Shown one piece after another: positions 50,343 through 59,101 of a DNA stretch of 64,000 nucleotides. The stretch's first letter is position 1, and every line of letters starts with the position of its first letter. The position numbers and the translations under genes are program-made. Source of the DNA: Paenibacillus sp. FSL R10-2734 (lineage in GTDB: Bacteria > Bacillota > Bacilli > Paenibacillales > Paenibacillaceae); contig NZ_CP150170.1 of NCBI RefSeq assembly GCF_037963865.1, forward strand, positions 3,782,001-3,846,000, written 5' to 3'. The notes beneath the pieces are model-generated. The model saw only the letters and a program-made list of their open reading frames with translations, made no database searches and was not told the DNA's origin.

Positions 50343-53300
50343 TTGGCTAAATATACACTTGAGGAAAGCTTACAACAAAGAATATTAATTCTAGATGGTG
50401 CAATGGGCACAATGATCCAACAAGTGCCTCTAACAGGTGAGGATTTTGGTGGCGAAGAATTGGACGGCTGTAATGAAATGCTAGTCTTAACTCGTCCAGA
50501 AGTGATTCAGACGATTCATGAGCAGTATCTTGAAGCAGGTGCTGATCTCATAGAAACGAATACATTTGGTGCAACGTCTGTTGTACTTGCTGAATATGAT
50601 ATCCCGCAGCGGGCTCGTGAAATTAATCTAGTTGCAGCAAAGCTAGCACGCAATGCTGTTGATAAATATGATACGCCTGACCGTCCTCGATATGTTGTAG
50701 GTGCGATGGGTCCTACAACAAAAACTCTCTCTGTTACAGGAGGAGTCACTTTCCAAGAGCTCATTGATAGCTACGAGGAACAGGCAGTGGCATTGATTGA
50801 TGGCCAAGTGGATGCTTTACTGCTAGAGACCTCTCAGGATACTCTGAACGTTAAGGCAGGAAGTATAGGTATTCGAAATGCGTTTGAGAAGACGGGTATC
50901 AAATTGCCAGTGATGATTTCTGGAACGATTGAACCGATGGGCACAACACTTGCCGGTCAGAACATTGAAGCCTTCTACATTTCACTAGAGCATCTGAAAC
51001 CAATCTCTATTGGTTTGAACTGTGCGACGGGTCCAGAGTTCATGCGAGATCATATTCGTTCACTTTCTGCGATCTCATCAGCAGCTGTAAGTTGTTATCC
51101 GAACGCTGGTCTACCAGATGAGAATGGTCATTATCATGAATCACCGGATTCTCTTGCTCGTAAAATTGCTGCGTTTGCGGAAAAGGGATGGCTTAACATT
51201 GCGGGGGGGTGCTGCGGAACGACACCGGAACATATCCGTGCTATGTCTGAAGCACTTTCACAATTCCCTCCACGCCCGCTTGCAGGAAATCATCCACCAG
51301 CACTTTCAGGTATTGAGCCTATCTATATTGAGAATGACAACCGCCCATATATGGTTGGTGAACGTACGAATGTATTAGGCTCTCGTAAGTTCAAACGTCT
51401 TATCGTCGAAGGTAAATATGAGGAAGCCTCAGAAATTGCCCGTGCTCAGGTGAAGAGCGGTGCACAGGTCATTGATGTCTGCGTGCAAGATCCGGATCGT
51501 GATGAGACTGAGGATATTAAGCTTTTTCTAGAGCTAGTAGTAAAGAAGGTTAAAGTTCCTCTGATGATCGATACTACCGACCCAAAGGTTATTGATCTGG
51601 CATTACAGTACTGTCAAGGTAAGGCGATAATTAACTCCATTAACCTTGAAGATGGTGAAGAAAAATTCGAGCTGGTCACTCCGTTGATTCATAAGTATGG
51701 TGCAGCTATTGTTGTAGGTACGATTGATGAGACAGGACAAGCGATCAAGGCTACAGATAAATTGGAAGTTGCTAGACGTTCATATGACCTGTTGGTGAAT
51801 AAGTACGGTTTAGCAGCAGAAGATATCATTTTCGACACCCTTGTGTTCCCTGTAGGAACCGGGGATGAGCAATATATCGGCTCTGCCAAAGAAACCATTG
51901 ATGGCATTCGTTTGATCAAAGAAGCTCTTCCAGGTGTTCATACTATTTTGGGGATTAGTAACGTCTCCTTTGGATTACCGGAAGCGGGACGTGAAGTTCT
52001 GAACTCAGTATTCCTCTATGAGTGCACTAAGGCTGGATTGGATTATGCGATCGTGAATACAGAGAAGGTAGAACGCTATGCTTCTATTCCTGCTGAAGAT
52101 CGTCGTCTTGCTGAGGAATTAATTTATAATACGAATGATGTCACGCTTGCTGCTTTTGTAGCCGCCTTCCGTGGCAAGAAGGTTGAGAAAAAAGAGAAGA
52201 TTTCTAACCTGTCGCTGGAAGAGCGTCTGGCTTCTTATGTAGTTGAAGGCACCAAAGAAGGGCTTATTCCAGACCTTAATGAGGCTCTTACCAAATCAGG
52301 ACCTTTGGAGATTATCAATGGCCCGCTAATGGCTGGGATGTCAGAGGTTGGACGGCTGTTTAATAACAATGAGTTGATCGTTGCTGAAGTACTGCAAAGC
52401 GCTGAAGTGATGAAGGCTTCTGTTGGTCATTTGGAGCAGTTTATGAAGAAGGATGAGACCTCGGTAAAAGGTAAAATCATGCTGGCAACTGTAAAAGGTG
52501 ACGTGCACGATATAGGAAAGAATCTGGTGGAGATCATCTTATCGAATAATGGTTATCAGATCATTAATTTGGGTATAAAAGTACCACCTGAGACAATTAT
52601 CGAAGCGTTTCGTCGTGAAAAAGCTGATGCGATCGGATTGTCTGGCCTGCTCGTGAAATCGGCACAGCAGATGGTGCTGACTGCACAAGACTTACGTACG
52701 GCTGGGATTGATGTGCCGATTATGGTAGGTGGCGCAGCCCTGACTCGTAAGTTTACCAAAACACGTATACGTCCGGAGTATGATGGTTTAGTACTGTATG
52801 CTAAGGATGCTATGGATGGATTGGATATTGCTAATAAGCTTATGAACCCTGTTGAACGGGAGAAAATTGCCGAGGAAATTCGAGTGGAAGCCGAAGCGGC
52901 AGTAGCAGTTGCTCCTAAGCAAGAGCTTCCTACGCTAACTAGAGCAGTTCGCTCTAAGATTTCTCCAGACGCACCAGTATTTGTTCCACCGGATTTAGAG
53001 CGCCACGTCATTCGTAATTATCCATTGGGGCATATTATCCCTTATGTGAACATGCAAATGCTGCTGGGTCATCATCTGGGGCTACGAGGTTCTGTAGAGG
53101 CGCAATTAGCTGCTGGTGATGAGCGGACTGTTGAGTTGAAAGGAACAGTGGATGACATTCTACATCAAGCGATGCTGGAAGGTACGATCACTCCTCATGC
53201 GATGTATCAATTCTTCCCTGCACAATCAAGTGGCAATGATATTATCGTGTATAATCCACAGAATACAGCCGAAATCTTGCATACCTTTACTTTCCCGAGA

Positions 53301-53780
53301 CAAAATGTAGAGCCTTATCTGTGTCTAGCGGACTTTTTGAAGTCGGTCGACAGTGGAATTATGGACTATGTTGGATTCCTCGTGGTAACTGCGGGACATG
53401 GTGTTCGTGAGCTCTCTACAGCTCTTAAGGATAATGGAGATTATTTGCGCTCACATGCCTTACAATCTGTTGCACTTGAAGTTGCAGAAGGGCTAGCGGA
53501 ACGTGTTCATCATATGATGCGCGATACATGGGGTTTCCCAGATCCTGCAGATATGACCATGAAACAAAGACATGGTGCAAGATATCAAGGGATTCGTGTA
53601 TCCTTTGGTTATCCTGCATGCCCAGATCTGGAAGATCAGGGACCATTATTTAAGCTGTTATCCCCCGAGGATATCGGTGTCCACCTTACAGAAGGCTTTA
53701 TGATGGAGCCTGAGGCTTCCGTTTCGGCAATGGTATTCGCCCATCCAGAAGCACAGTATTTTAATGTGGAGAAGCTGTAA
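50343..53780 (+). CDS. metH: Cobalamin-dependent methionine synthase MetH
   Basis: 1145 residues, full-length. N-terminal homocysteine-binding barrel (LDGAMGTMIQ, ETNTFGAT, with zinc ligands in LNCATG and GGCCGTTPEHI). Next the pterin/folate-binding barrel (GERTNVLGSRKFKRLI, IDTTDPKVIDLAL, NSINLEDGE), then the B12-binding module (VKGDVHDIGKNLVEIIL with the cobalt His) and the C-terminal reactivation domain (VDDILHQAM; RHGARYQGIRVSFGYPACPDL). The TTG at 50343 (LAKYTLEES) has GGGGGGAC nine bases upstream; the frame extends upstream without RBS. No B12 or SAM riboswitch was seen in the 117-base leader. Confidence 0.95.
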   Translation: MAKYTLEESLQQRILILDGAMGTMIQQVPLTGEDFGGEELDGCNEMLVLTRPEVIQTIHEQYLEAGADLIETNTFGATSVVLAEYDIPQRAREINLVAAKLARNAVDKYDTPDRPRYVVGAMGPTTKTLSVTGGVTFQELIDSYEEQAVALIDGQVDALLLETSQDTLNVKAGSIGIRNAFEKTGIKLPVMISGTIEPMGTTLAGQNIEAFYISLEHLKPISIGLNCATGPEFMRDHIRSLSAISSAAVSCYPNAGLPDENGHYHESPDSLARKIAAFAEKGWLNIAGGCCGTTPEHIRAMSEALSQFPPRPLAGNHPPALSGIEPIYIENDNRPYMVGERTNVLGSRKFKRLIVEGKYEEASEIARAQVKSGAQVIDVCVQDPDRDETEDIKLFLELVVKKVKVPLMIDTTDPKVIDLALQYCQGKAIINSINLEDGEEKFELVTPLIHKYGAAIVVGTIDETGQAIKATDKLEVARRSYDLLVNKYGLAAEDIIFDTLVFPVGTGDEQYIGSAKETIDGIRLIKEALPGVHTILGISNVSFGLPEAGREVLNSVFLYECTKAGLDYAIVNTEKVERYASIPAEDRRLAEELIYNTNDVTLAAFVAAFRGKKVEKKEKISNLSLEERLASYVVEGTKEGLIPDLNEALTKSGPLEIINGPLMAGMSEVGRLFNNNELIVAEVLQSAEVMKASVGHLEQFMKKDETSVKGKIMLATVKGDVHDIGKNLVEIILSNNGYQIINLGIKVPPETIIEAFRREKADAIGLSGLLVKSAQQMVLTAQDLRTAGIDVPIMVGGAALTRKFTKTRIRPEYDGLVLYAKDAMDGLDIANKLMNPVEREKIAEEIRVEAEAAVAVAPKQELPTLTRAVRSKISPDAPVFVPPDLERHVIRNYPLGHIIPYVNMQMLLGHHLGLRGSVEAQLAAGDERTVELKGTVDDILHQAMLEGTITPHAMYQFFPAQSSGNDIIVYNPQNTAEILHTFTFPRQNVEPYLCLADFLKSVDSGIMDYVGFLVVTAGHGVRELSTALKDNGDYLRSHALQSVALEVAEGLAERVHHMMRDTWGFPDPADMTMKQRHGARYQGIRVSFGYPACPDLEDQGPLFKLLSPEDIGVHLTEGFMMEPEASVSAMVFAHPEAQYFNVEKL

Positions 53781-53827
53781 TTGTTTTATGTTATACACCG
53801 GTCTGTAGTGGGATTGTATCCCTTTCA

Positions 53828-53858
53828 GCGGAACCTCCCGTAACTGGGGGGTTTTTTG
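53828..53858 (+). terminator. Terminator after metH
   Basis: AACCTCCC, loop GTAACT, GGGGGGTT, then TTTTTT. Confidence 0.8.
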
Positions 53859-53922
53859 CTGGAAGTAGGACGTTTAGAATAAATAAGAGATTGTTCAAAA
53901 TAAGAAGAAGGGAGGACAAAGT

Positions 53923-54870
53923 ATGGATTTATATTTTTTAGGTACGAATGCTGGAGTACCAACTTTGCAACGCAATGTAACTTCGGTTGCATTAAGGCTA
54001 CTGGAAGAACGTCGTAGTATTTGGATGTTCGATTGTGGAGAAGGTACTCAACATCAGGTTCTTCGCTCACCGATACGCCTAGGAAAGCTGGAAAAGCTAT
54101 TCATAACTCACTTACACGGGGATCACCTATTTGGCCTTCCTGGTCTGTTATCAAGCCGTGGATATCAGGGAGGGACATCGCCGTTAACGGTGTACGGACC
54201 TCCTGGTTTGAAAGCATACTTAGACATATCCTTGGCTGTAAGCCAATCCAGAATTCCATACAAGATTGAGATTGTCGAGCATACAGGAGGAACTGTATTC
54301 GAGGATGATGGATTTAAAGTTGAGGCTGCATTACTAGAGCACCGTATTGACAGTTATGGTTACCGGGTAACGGAAAAGGATAGTCCTGGGAGCCTCAATA
54401 CGGAATTGTTGAAGAGTTATGGCTTAAAGCCGGGGCCGTTATATGGGAAATTAAAAAAAGGTGAAGATGTTACAACTGATGATGGTGTGCGAATCAGCGC
54501 TGCTGACGTTGTCAGAGAACCTAAACGAGGTCGTATTGTTACGATTCTCGGAGATACAAGACCTTGTTCTGGAGCTTTAGAACTCTCTCTTGATGCGGAT
54601 CTAATCGTTCATGAAGCAACTTTTGCTCATGATCTGGCGGAAATGGCGTATCAATATCATCACAGCACAGCGGTTCAGGCCGCTGAGTTAGCGAAGGAAG
54701 CCAACGCAGGACAACTATTGCTGACTCATTTCAGCTCTCGTTACAGCTCATCTGAGGAGTTGATTCCTCTACTTGAGGAGGCTTCACTCGTATTCCCAGA
54801 GACATTGTTAGCTGAGGAATTCAGTGCATTTCCGGTTTCTCGAAGGCTCAGTGGGCAATTGAGGGGATGA
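53923..54870 (+). CDS. rnz: Ribonuclease Z (tRNA 3' processing)
   Basis: 315 residues, short-form tRNase Z. N-terminus MDLYFLGTNAGVPTLQRNVTSVAL, the metal motif FITHLHGDHLFGLPGL (HxHxDH), the exosite arm region LKSYGLKPGPLYGKLKKGEDV, GDTRPC (Asp ligand), and HHSTAVQAAELAKEANAGQLLLTHFSSRY. All metal ligands are present. ATG 53923 after GGGAGGAC. Stands alone after the metH terminator. Confidence 0.95.
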   Translation: MDLYFLGTNAGVPTLQRNVTSVALRLLEERRSIWMFDCGEGTQHQVLRSPIRLGKLEKLFITHLHGDHLFGLPGLLSSRGYQGGTSPLTVYGPPGLKAYLDISLAVSQSRIPYKIEIVEHTGGTVFEDDGFKVEAALLEHRIDSYGYRVTEKDSPGSLNTELLKSYGLKPGPLYGKLKKGEDVTTDDGVRISAADVVREPKRGRIVTILGDTRPCSGALELSLDADLIVHEATFAHDLAEMAYQYHHSTAVQAAELAKEANAGQLLLTHFSSRYSSSEELIPLLEEASLVFPETLLAEEFSAFPVSRRLSGQLRG

Positions 54871-55154
54871 TTATTTTCCGGGAAAGCGCAGGAAATGACA
54901 GTGCTATGCTAAAAAATGCTGGATGAGACTCTCGTTCGATTTCATTCGACGAAGTGTGTTAGATTTAATGTAAACACAGGGTAAAAGACGTACGAAAAGC
55001 TGGAAGTATTGCCGAAAAGCAGTAGGAAATATCTCCAAACGAAAAGAAATAGTAACCATTGTAAGTCCAAGCTGGGCCTAGGCTAAGCGTTTCTTAATAC
55101 TATTAATAATTTACTATATTAATTAAATTTATTATGGAAATAGAGGGATTAATT
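54871..55154. other. Intergenic region without gene
   Basis: About 280 bases. Twice CGAAAAGC (54995, 55013) and a symmetrical TCGTTCGATTTCATTCGACGA (54932-54952). No RNA gene or riboswitch recognised. AT-rich end (55095-55140) likely has the promoter of the HAD gene. Confidence 0.4.
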
Positions 55155-55943
55155 ATGGAACAGATTAAAGGAGTATTGATTGATCTAGATGGTACGTTAT
55201 ACCATGGGCATAAAATGATTCCTGGTGCTGATCTACTGATTAAAAGTCTACGTGAAGCGGGCATTCCTTTTTTATTTGTTACCAATAATTCTTCGCGTAC
55301 AGCAGCTAATGTTGCTGCACACTTATGTGGAATGGGAATCGATGCAAAAGCTGAAGAGGTATGTACCTCTTCAATGGCGGCCGCACGTTACATAGCGGAG
55401 GAATCACCTGGGGCTGCAGTGGCGATACTTGGAGAAGAGGGTCTTCATATGGCTTGTGTTGAAGCGGGACTCCGAATCGTTACAGAGTCGCCTGACTATG
55501 TGGTACAGGGCATTGATCGCTCCTTCAACTATGCTTCACTCTCGCAAGCCTCGCGCTGGATTCTAAGCGGTGCTAAGTCTGTGCTCACAAATCCTGATCT
55601 GATGCTGCCATCTGATGATGGCGTTATGCCAGGCGCGGGTACGATTGGTGCTGCCATTGAGGCTGCTAGTGGTGTAAGCCCAGTAGTAATTGGCAAGCCA
55701 GAATCTCATCTAATTAAATTTGCGACAGATCTTCTTGGTATTCAGCCGGAACATGCAGTAGTTGTCGGTGATAATATGCGTACAGATATAGCTGCCGGAG
55801 TAAATGCGGGCTGTCGTACAGTTCTTGTATTTACGGGATTAACAAATGCAGAAAATCTTGACCACTATAAAAGCCTTACTGGAATCACACCGGATGAAAT
55901 TTGTGCCGATTTAACTGAACTTAAAACGTTTCTCGGTGTATAA
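55155..55943 (+). CDS. HAD-IIA phosphatase (NagD/AraL-like)
   Basis: 262 residues. Motif I IDLDGTLYHGHKMIPGA, motif II VTNNSSRTAANVAAHL, Lys in VIGKPESHLIKFA, motif IV VVGDNMRTDIAAGVNAG. The long cap between motifs II and III (about 80-170) is the C2a type. Family members hydrolyse sugar phosphates or nucleotides. The ATG at 55155 has GAGGG eight bases upstream; ATG 55134 is in frame but without RBS. Followed by the mutM-nfo operon after 46 bases. Confidence 0.88.
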   Translation: MEQIKGVLIDLDGTLYHGHKMIPGADLLIKSLREAGIPFLFVTNNSSRTAANVAAHLCGMGIDAKAEEVCTSSMAAARYIAEESPGAAVAILGEEGLHMACVEAGLRIVTESPDYVVQGIDRSFNYASLSQASRWILSGAKSVLTNPDLMLPSDDGVMPGAGTIGAAIEAASGVSPVVIGKPESHLIKFATDLLGIQPEHAVVVGDNMRTDIAAGVNAGCRTVLVFTGLTNAENLDHYKSLTGITPDEICADLTELKTFLGV

Positions 55944-55989
55944 TAGCTAGGATCTTATTACTTCACCAACCTAGAGGGGACGATGAGCT

Positions 55990-56805
55990 ATGCCGGAATT
56001 GCCGGAAATGGAGAATTATAGAAAGCTGCTGAGTCAGCATATAATAAATGTACCAATATCTGATGTTATCGTGAACAGAGAAAAATCAATTAACATGGAA
56101 ACAGACACTTTTAAAAATGCATTGATCGGTGCACGTGTTGTTTTTGTAGAACGGCGTGCTAAGTATATTTTGTTTCATCTTCATGATGGACGAAGACTCC
56201 TTTTACATTTGATGCTAGGTGGACTACTTTTTTATGGCACGGAGGAAGAGCGGCCGGATCGTAACACACAAGTCGAAATCGTATTTGGAGATCATATTCT
56301 TTATTTCATAGGACTTCGCTTAGGGTATCTACATTTGCTGTCGGTTAAGGAAAGCGAAGCCACAATGGGTAAGCTTGGACCTGAGCTGCTGGATCGTCGA
56401 ATGACACTGGAACGTTTTACAGGATTATTAAAAGGACGTCGAGGTGCACTCAAAAGCCTACTCGTGAATCAGCATGTTATGGCTGGAGTTGGAAATTGCT
56501 ACGCCGATGAAATTGCTTTTGAAGCTGGACTTTTGCCTTCTGCGCTAGTTCAGAATTTAACAGCTGAATCCATAACTCGTCTTTATGAGAGCATCCAAAA
56601 GGTATTAACTGAGGCCACGGAAATTGGTGGATATATGGAAATGCCTTTTATGACTGGGGATACCGTTACAGGTTCATATAATAATCAATGTAAAGTCTAT
56701 GATCGTGAAGGCGAGTCTTGTCTTCGTGATGGGGGAACGATTATCAAAACAGAGCTTTCTGGACGCAAAGTATTTTACTGCCCAGATTGTCAGCATGACG
56801 TTTAG
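55990..56805 (+). CDS. mutM: Formamidopyrimidine-DNA glycosylase family protein (MutM/Fpg)
   Basis: 271 residues. N-terminal PELPEM with catalytic Pro and Glu, the beta-hairpin Lys in ERRAKYILFHLHDGRRLLLHLMLGG, the H2TH motif LVNQHVMAGVGNCYADEIAFEAGLLP, and a C-terminal Cys4 zinc finger (NQCKVYDREGESCLRD..FYCPDCQ). The family includes Fpg, Nei and 'MutM2'-like proteins; the lesion preference cannot be read. The first gene of a dense run; nfo starts 11 bases before its stop. Confidence 0.88.
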   Translation: MPELPEMENYRKLLSQHIINVPISDVIVNREKSINMETDTFKNALIGARVVFVERRAKYILFHLHDGRRLLLHLMLGGLLFYGTEEERPDRNTQVEIVFGDHILYFIGLRLGYLHLLSVKESEATMGKLGPELLDRRMTLERFTGLLKGRRGALKSLLVNQHVMAGVGNCYADEIAFEAGLLPSALVQNLTAESITRLYESIQKVLTEATEIGGYMEMPFMTGDTVTGSYNNQCKVYDREGESCLRDGGTIIKTELSGRKVFYCPDCQHDV

Positions 56806-57652
56806 TCCCAAAATAGGGGCTCATGTCAGCATTCGCGGAGGTTATGGGAGAGCAGCCCGATCCGCTTGGGAGAGCGGTGCGACATGTTTTCAATATTTTC
56901 CTAAGAATCCGCGTAGTTTGAAACTTAAACAGCTGGATGTCCGAGATACAAGGAATTGTGCTCTTTTTTGCCAGGAGAAAGGGATCGCTTCGATTGCTCA
57001 TACTCCTTATGGAATTAACATGGCGGCAGGTATAGATGATGCTACTCCGCGTAAGGTATATGTAACCTCTCTATTAAATGATCTGGAGATTGCAGAGGCT
57101 TGTGGTTCGTTAGGCATCGTTGTTCATTTTGGACATTTTGGCGGAATGGAGCCGTTACAAGGATATCAAAATATTATACAATGTATGAATGAGACGCTTC
57201 AGTCCTGGGAAGGTCGCGCCAAGCTGCTTATTGAGAATCAAGCGGGCAACCATGGAGTTGAAGGGATCACTCTTGAAGAACTCGTGAAAGTTCGAGAGCT
57301 TAGCCAATTTCCGGAGAAGATTGGATTTTGTCTGGATACCTGTCACGCTTACGCAGCTGGTATCTGGAATCCTGAGCGAACGGAAGATTTCCTAGAACGA
57401 GGAAAGCATCTCGAATTTTGGCCACATCTTGTCGCTGTTCATCTTAATGATTCTAAATTTCCTTATGACTCAAGACGCGACAGGCATGCTGGAATCGGAC
57501 AAGGTCATATCGGAGAGCAGGGGCTGAAAAGCTTATTGACTTCCGAGCTTTTACAAGGAACAGCTGTCGTCATGGAAACCGAAAAGGGCACGGATGGCAG
57601 TCACCGAAAAGAAATTGCTACTGTGCGTGGTTGGTTTGAAGCGGAGGCGTAA
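56795..57652 (+). CDS. nfo: Endonuclease IV (AP endonuclease)
   Basis: 285 residues. TIM-barrel with zinc-site motifs: KIGAHVSIRGGYGRAARSAWESGATCFQYFPKNPR, AHTPYGINMA, VVHFGHFGG, LLIENQAG, GFCLDTCHAYAAG, VHLNDSKFPYDSRRDRHAGIGQG and METEKG. Incises abasic sites. ATG 56795 lies within the end of mutM, without a strong RBS, so translation is coupled to mutM. The pairing glycosylase + AP endonuclease makes a base-excision repair unit. Confidence 0.95.
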   Translation: MTFSPKIGAHVSIRGGYGRAARSAWESGATCFQYFPKNPRSLKLKQLDVRDTRNCALFCQEKGIASIAHTPYGINMAAGIDDATPRKVYVTSLLNDLEIAEACGSLGIVVHFGHFGGMEPLQGYQNIIQCMNETLQSWEGRAKLLIENQAGNHGVEGITLEELVKVRELSQFPEKIGFCLDTCHAYAAGIWNPERTEDFLERGKHLEFWPHLVAVHLNDSKFPYDSRRDRHAGIGQGHIGEQGLKSLLTSELLQGTAVVMETEKGTDGSHRKEIATVRGWFEAEA

Positions 57653-57654
57653 TT

Positions 57655-57999
57655 GTGATTCATATCTATATGGATGATCTTAGAAAGGTACCTAAAGGTT
57701 TCACTTTAGCCCGTACGACAGAAGAATGTCTTCTAATGCTGCGTGAGTGTAAGGTTGACATTTTATCGTTGGATTACGATATGGGACCGGATGATTATTC
57801 AGGTGGAGAAGTTGCCAGAGTGATCGTACTGGAAGGACTGTACCCCCGAGAAATTTATTTACACACCTCCAGTCTGTGGGGGCGAAGAGAAATGTATGAG
57901 ATTTTATACACTGCTAAACCTGAGGGGGTGCTTTTGGTAAATGGTCCCCTGAGTTCTGATAAGCTTCGCGATATCGCCGGGGAGACAGATTCGAAATGA
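57655..57999 (+). CDS. Cyclic-phosphate processing receiver (cREC) domain protein
   Basis: 114 residues, a receiver-like fold lacking an output domain: MIHIYMDDLRKVPKGFTLAR (acidic pair), DILSLDYDMGPDDYSGGEV (phospho-acceptor-like Asp with a changed context), IYLHTSS and the end motif. Matches the stand-alone receiver group proposed to act on cyclic phosphates. GTG start at 57655 two bases after the nfo stop. Operon with DNA repair genes; function unknown. Confidence 0.7.
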   Translation: MIHIYMDDLRKVPKGFTLARTTEECLLMLRECKVDILSLDYDMGPDDYSGGEVARVIVLEGLYPREIYLHTSSLWGRREMYEILYTAKPEGVLLVNGPLSSDKLRDIAGETDSK

Positions 58000-58319
58000 A
58001 AGAAATGAATGAAGTTGAATTGCTGGAGGCGCTCAAGAACACGGGAGAACCGCTTGTAGTATTCTTACACACTCCATTGTGCGGTACTTGTAAAGCTGCT
58101 GACCGAATGTTAGAGGTGGCGGCACATTTATTGCCTGCTGAACTCCAGATGGTTGCAGGTAATGTGAACATGCTGCCGAATCTGGTAAGACAATATCGTA
58201 TAACGAGCGTACCTGCACTACTAGTAGCTTCAGCAGACCGGATAGATGATCCGAGCATTTATTATTCAATGGTTTCAGTTGAAAGGATACTGGAATACAT
58301 AAGGAGTGTTACGTCATAA
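57996..58319 (+). CDS. Thioredoxin-family protein
   Basis: 107 residues. Active site LHTPLCGTCKAADRML (CGTC, about 29) on a thioredoxin fold; the cis-Pro is in ITSVPALLVAS. The last part is shorter than in TrxA. ATG 57996 overlaps the stop of the cREC gene (ATGA). Partner unknown; it may reduce a protein of the same operon. Confidence 0.85.
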   Translation: MKEMNEVELLEALKNTGEPLVVFLHTPLCGTCKAADRMLEVAAHLLPAELQMVAGNVNMLPNLVRQYRITSVPALLVASADRIDDPSIYYSMVSVERILEYIRSVTS

Positions 58320-59101
58320 TCATATCATTACAAAATTTATCTCTTCGTAGGGAAGAAAGCTTAATCTTGGACGATGTGTCGTTAGAAGTTAAAGAAGGTG
58401 AGAACTGGGTCATTTTGGGGCGGAATGGTTCTGGTAAAACAACAATTTTAGAGATGATGACAGGTTATTTGTTTCCTAGCAAAGGGACTGTAGAAGTGCT
58501 GGGTTATAAATATGGGCAATGTGATGTACGTGAGGTTCGTAAAGAAATCGGCTATATCGGTCCTTCCTTGATGGAAAAGATGAGCTTAAGTGATCCGGTG
58601 TGGGAGGTCGTGGCCACAGGGGCTTACGCATATTTGCGTTTTTACGAGACGATCCCTACCGAAGTCAAAGAGAAAGCAATCAGTATGCTGGAAGATATGA
58701 ATCTAGGCAATATGGCATTTCATCCTTTTGGGACCTTATCACAGGGAGAACGTAAAAAAGCCATGCTGGCGAGATGTCTTATGGCTGACCCAAAGCTATT
58801 GATTATGGACGAGCCATGTGCCGGCCTTGATCTATATGAAAGGGAAAAAATGCTGGCTGAAATAGACAAGCTGAGACAGCGTAATGTTTCTGTAGTGTAT
58901 GTAACACACCACGTTGAAGAAATCGTCCCATTATTTACTCATGTCGCACTAATCCGCGATGGAAAGCTAGCTGGAGCTGGTCCGAAAGAAGACGTCGTAA
59001 CGAAAGAAATGATCATGGCCACTTATGATATTCCTGTTGATGTTGAATGGGATAGCGGTCGTCCCTGGATTAAAATTAGACCTGGAGGCAAAACGATTTG
59101 A
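58316..59101 (+). CDS. ABC transporter ATP-binding protein, probable ATA start
   Basis: ATPase with Walker A GRNGSGKTT, Q-loop and signature LSQGERKKA, Walker B LLIMDEPCAGLD and H-loop VTHH. Of YlmA/YfhA-like type: no membrane partner is adjacent, so its role is unclear. The usual first strand (ISLQNLSLRREESLILDDVSLEV) is encoded upstream of the first ATG/GTG/TTG (TTG at 58367). The only position with proper spacing to the RBS AAGGAG (58301-58306, nine bases) is ATA at 58316, overlapping the upstream TAA as ATAA. So a non-canonical ATA start is proposed; the minimal canonical model is 58367-59101. Confidence 0.75.
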   Translation: MIISLQNLSLRREESLILDDVSLEVKEGENWVILGRNGSGKTTILEMMTGYLFPSKGTVEVLGYKYGQCDVREVRKEIGYIGPSLMEKMSLSDPVWEVVATGAYAYLRFYETIPTEVKEKAISMLEDMNLGNMAFHPFGTLSQGERKKAMLARCLMADPKLLIMDEPCAGLDLYEREKMLAEIDKLRQRNVSVVYVTHHVEEIVPLFTHVALIRDGKLAGAGPKEDVVTKEMIMATYDIPVDVEWDSGRPWIKIRPGGKTI

